From Actinomycetes bacterium (lineage in GTDB: Bacteria > Actinomycetota > Acidimicrobiia > Acidimicrobiales > Acidimicrobiaceae): a stretch of 16,332 bases of DNA. Positions 13,637-16,332 of the stretch are shown here, piece after piece. The stretch is taken from the NCBI GenBank assembly GCA_021844725.1, contig JAKBSX010000012.1:1-16332 (forward strand), in the 5' to 3' direction. Each line of letters begins with the position of its first letter. The stretch's first letter is position 1. A model generated the notes under the pieces. That model was not told the DNA's origin. It searched no databases and saw only the letters and a program-made list of their open reading frames with translations. The position numbers and the translations under genes were made by a program.

Positions 13637-14794
13637 ATGATTGCAGATAATTTAAAAGTAGACAGACAAGTAGATGACACGTCGCGTTATAGTAGAAAAA
13701 TATTGCTTGCGACAGTTGGCCTTTCACCACAAGTTGTGACGGAGACGGCTTATGCATTGATGATGAGCGATAACTCTCCTTTCATTCCATCTGAGATAGT
13801 TATTATTTCAACTACCACAGGTGCGAAAAATGCCAAAGAGCAATTGTTGGGTACGGCTAACGCCAGGATATCGTGGCTGGAAAGGCTCTACCGTGAGTAC
13901 TCAAGTTCATCTCTGCCGACCGTTGATTTTGTGACTGTGACCAGCCGTGCCGGCATAGAACTTGATGATATTGACAGTATAGAATCCAGTGCAGCATTTG
14001 CGGACAAGATATTGGAAACAGTTCGCGAGATTACCAATGATGACAATTCAATTGTCTATGCTTCGATAGCCGGTGGTCGTAAAACGATGAGTTTTTATCT
14101 TGGTTATGCTCTTTCAGTACTGGGACGCGATAGGGATCGACTATACCATGTACTTGTTGCTCCTCCATTTGAATCTAACCCGGAGTTTTATTTTCCCACT
14201 AGAGATACACAAATGCCCAGAGATCAGAAAGGGTTTGTTTGCGATAATTCCGATGCCATCATTAATTTAGTCAATATCCCTTTTATTCGTCTTAGGTATC
14301 TAGATCATAAAGCGATATCGCAGTCTCTTGGTTTCGAGGAATCTATAGAAAGATTAAATAAATCCTACGATCACCGTCTAGTTATTGATGTGGCTGGTCG
14401 TAAGCTTCAGGTGGGTGGTGCCGAGATAAAGTTGCAGCCAATCGATTTTGCTATTTATCTTGTCTTTGTTCGTAGCAGATGCAATGGAGAAGAATCTTTA
14501 TCGGGTCCTAGAGGGCGTTATGATAAGACATGGGGTCAGAAGATATTAAAAGAATGTGAATTTATGTGTCCTGACAAGCCATATCCTTACGGACTTCCTA
14601 AGCGAACCGTCAAGGTATTGGAAGAGGGGGTATATGCCCCCTATCTAGTCAGTCACCTCAGTAAAATACGTAATTTGTTAAAATGTAATCTTGGTACAGA
14701 GTCGCATAGATACACAATTGAATCTACGGGGAAATCCTCATATAGATATTGCATTGAGATAAAACCTAAGCATATCGAAATCATCCGGCATTAG
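13637..14794 (+). CDS. CRISPR-associated CARF protein, NE0113/TIGR02584 family (Csm6-like ring nuclease annotation)
   Basis: 385-aa protein. CARF domains bind the cyclic oligoadenylates made by Cas10 and can degrade them or trigger an attached effector. Residues 22-40 (ILLATVGLSPQVVTETAYA) are the family signature, followed by EIVIISTTTGAKNAKEQLL and, around 143-151, SIAGGRKTM, the second conserved CARF loop. No HEPN nuclease motif (R-x4-H) is visible, so an attached RNase is unlikely. Instead the C-terminal 150 residues look like a winged helix: GRKLQVGGAEIKLQPIDFAI, VSHLSKIRNLLKCNLG, then YTIESTGKSSYRY. GGAG at 13622-13625 is a usable but distant ribosome site. First gene of the cmr operon. 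Family call strong; whether it cleaves the ring molecule, regulates transcription, or both is open. Confidence 0.87.
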   Translation: MIADNLKVDRQVDDTSRYSRKILLATVGLSPQVVTETAYALMMSDNSPFIPSEIVIISTTTGAKNAKEQLLGTANARISWLERLYREYSSSSLPTVDFVTVTSRAGIELDDIDSIESSAAFADKILETVREITNDDNSIVYASIAGGRKTMSFYLGYALSVLGRDRDRLYHVLVAPPFESNPEFYFPTRDTQMPRDQKGFVCDNSDAIINLVNIPFIRLRYLDHKAISQSLGFEESIERLNKSYDHRLVIDVAGRKLQVGGAEIKLQPIDFAIYLVFVRSRCNGEESLSGPRGRYDKTWGQKILKECEFMCPDKPYPYGLPKRTVKVLEEGVYAPYLVSHLSKIRNLLKCNLGTESHRYTIESTGKSSYRYCIEIKPKHIEIIRH

Positions 14795-14875
14795 ATAGCG
14801 TCTGTGAACCGATTGACAACGTTGCCAATCGAGAAATTCATACAATTACGATACAATTGTGATACATATAGAATC

Positions 14876-15868
14876 ATGGTATTTTTTACAAGCGATACAG
14901 AGACTCTCAACCTTGTAGTGTCGTTCGACTCTCCAACATTTACACATGGTGCTAACAAAGTCGTAGTTAAGGCACGTCCTACCGAGTTTAAAGCTGAGCT
15001 CAGACGGTGGTACAGGATATTAAAAGCTGCTCAGGGCAATAATGTTGATATTCATAATATTTATACAGAGGAACAGAATCTGTTTGGTGGTCCCAAAGAT
15101 GTTCCGGTGCGAAGTAAGGTCTTGTTACGAAGTATGAACTATCCTAAGGATCTTTCATTAGAGGAAGTATTTGGTAATAAAAGCCTGACAAATTCGTTTT
15201 ACTTGGCCTATGGCATTACTGACAATGCTAACAGTTTGGGGAAAGAGCGATGTCTTTTTAGTTGGAGCAATACTAGAGGTAATGGAGATTTTGTGGATGA
15301 GCGTTTCTGGCGATTACGCCTTATCATGCCTAAGAAACACAATGATGATGTCAAGAAGTCTCTGTGGATGCTTGACCGATTCGGATGTATTGGAGGTCGC
15401 TCGAACAATGGGTGGGGGTCATTGTCAGTAAAACTCGATGGTGCAGACAACTTGTCAAGACCTGTTTTAAAAAACCTGAGCCTGGGATTGGAAGATTACT
15501 TAAAGGAAAAATGGCCTTATGCATTTGGAAAAGACGATAAGGGTATTATGGTCTGGCGATACTCAGCCTCGTCTCTCTATGCAATTTTTAATGAGCTTGC
15601 AGCTCTCCGCAAATCTCTGAACGTAAAGGGAAAAATTTCCTCTGGTAACAGAGGTGCTACGCAGATTCACTTCAAGATAAAAAAGAGTGAGAATGCATTC
15701 CAGGCAATGGCATACTGTATGCCCTATAACCATGAGGGTAAGAATAACCCAACTAACGACTATAAGACAATCATAAATAGCTGGGTTGAAGAAATCGACT
15801 GTATCGATAACAAATGGAAAAGATTCAATCCATTCACGGAAGGCGACTTGGAAAATAATGGCAAATGA
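14876..15868 (+). CDS. cmr1: Type III-B CRISPR RAMP protein Cmr1
   Basis: Cmr1 is a subunit of the Cmr effector complex, which uses crRNA to bind and cut target RNA. Signatures: SFDSPTFTHGANK (16-28) at the N-terminal RAMP strand, RPTEFKAELRRWYRIL (34-49) as the conserved helix, IYTEEQNLFGG (62-72), and the Gly-rich loop GCIGGRSNNGWGS (170-182) near the middle. Length about 330 residues. Two starts are possible: ATG 14876, used here because the family domain begins nine residues later, or GTG 14804, which would add 24 unconserved residues and leave only nine bases after the CARF gene. Neither has a strong ribosome site. The 3' end overlaps cmr2 by 11 bases. Confidence 0.9.
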   Translation: MVFFTSDTETLNLVVSFDSPTFTHGANKVVVKARPTEFKAELRRWYRILKAAQGNNVDIHNIYTEEQNLFGGPKDVPVRSKVLLRSMNYPKDLSLEEVFGNKSLTNSFYLAYGITDNANSLGKERCLFSWSNTRGNGDFVDERFWRLRLIMPKKHNDDVKKSLWMLDRFGCIGGRSNNGWGSLSVKLDGADNLSRPVLKNLSLGLEDYLKEKWPYAFGKDDKGIMVWRYSASSLYAIFNELAALRKSLNVKGKISSGNRGATQIHFKIKKSENAFQAMAYCMPYNHEGKNNPTNDYKTIINSWVEEIDCIDNKWKRFNPFTEGDLENNGK

Positions 15869-16332
15869 GGAAATCGTGACGAATGAAAATATGTGGAAAA
15901 AGAAACTTGAAGCTTACGTGCATGATCCAGCTGAGAAGGCACTAATACTGCTTCGTACCCGTGAGGGACATGAAGCAGGAACGGTCGCTACCCTCAAAGA
16001 TATATTGCAACTACAAGGTAGTATGTCTTCAGAGGTGAGAAATGCTGACCATTGGGCAGCTGCAGCTGATAGACCATCTTTACCCAAAGGAGGCCAGTAT
16101 AGGGTAAATTTTGTGAAGAAACCTGAACTGATTCATCCACTGAGCGCTGAGAGGATACAAGTAGACGAGATAAGTGATATCGATCCGAGAATAATGGAAA
16201 CACTAAGCACGGATCATTTTGCGAGACTGATTATCAAAGATGATGCCGATCACCCTGATTATCAGCTCACCTTTCTTTCTTTCTGGAGGTTTGCTTCCCT
16301 TATGCCGAGTGCGAGTGAAATTAAAAGCCTAT
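15858..16332 (+). CDS. cmr2: Cas10/Cmr2 of type III-B CRISPR, N-terminal part only
   Basis: Open frame running off the right edge; 158 codons visible. Cas10/Cmr2 is the large subunit of the Cmr complex and makes cyclic oligoadenylates when target RNA is bound. The N-terminus is diagnostic: WKKKLEAYVHDPAEKALILL (13-32) with His22-Asp23 of the HD-like region, REGHEAGTVATL, then ADHWAAAADRPSLP (63-76) and KPELIHPLSAE. The palm domain with its GGDD motif lies beyond the window. The ATG overlaps the end of cmr1 by 11 bases, and its ribosome site (GGAAAATA) is weak, so coupling to cmr1 translation is likely. Product of the ring signal is the ligand expected for the CARF protein two genes upstream. 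Confidence 0.9.
   Translation, partial: MANEEIVTNENMWKKKLEAYVHDPAEKALILLRTREGHEAGTVATLKDILQLQGSMSSEVRNADHWAAAADRPSLPKGGQYRVNFVKKPELIHPLSAERIQVDEISDIDPRIMETLSTDHFARLIIKDDADHPDYQLTFLSFWRFASLMPSASEIKSL

Overview
This window is a mosaic of defence and mobile-DNA genes around a short stretch of ordinary chromosome. The organism cannot be named from sequence alone. Several features point towards an actinobacterial or Chloroflexota-like host: a tRNA 3' end without an encoded CCA, an extended -10 promoter placed for leaderless transcription, a CsoR-type regulator starting MTMPGYIDEK, and a DUF5946-like relic. This is inference. Base composition is mixed: the middle (about 9.1-12.8 kb) looks GC-rich, while the last 3.5 kb is clearly AT-rich.

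Positions 1-8884 look like the right part of an integrated island. It opens with the 3' part of a beta-class DNA methyltransferase and a complete type III-like restriction helicase-nuclease one base downstream. Then come a minus-strand 253-aa protein of unknown function, possibly with a prohead-protease-like N-terminus, and a minus-strand pair encoding a small membrane protein and a soluble protein. Next is a plus-strand 489-aa protein with a HEPN ribonuclease motif, then a lone HicB-type antitoxin. The island seems to end at 8841-8883, an exact 3' half of a CAT-anticodon tRNA. That is the expected scar of integration into a tRNA gene, with the intact tRNA and the integrase expected to the left, outside the window.

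Positions 8885-12834 look like host flank with decay: a DinB-like protein, a broken DUF5946-like gene carrying the left end of an IS3-like element, an Mrr-type restriction endonuclease with an apparently leaderless promoter, and a minus-strand copper cassette. The cassette is SHOCT membrane protein, blue-copper protein, then a CsoR-type repressor with an operator palindrome in front of it. The csoR reading frame is interrupted by a one-base shift, and the usual His copper ligand is Arg.

After about 800 bases of AT-rich sequence without a gene, a type III-B CRISPR-Cas locus begins at 13637. It contains a CARF protein of the NE0113/TIGR02584 family with a probable winged-helix C-terminus, then Cmr1, then the N-terminal part of Cmr2/Cas10, which runs off the window. 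No CRISPR array and no cas1/cas2 are visible here. Together the genes give several layers of anti-phage function: DNA restriction (type III-like and Mrr), probable RNA cleavage (HEPN), and CRISPR interference with cyclic-oligoadenylate signalling.
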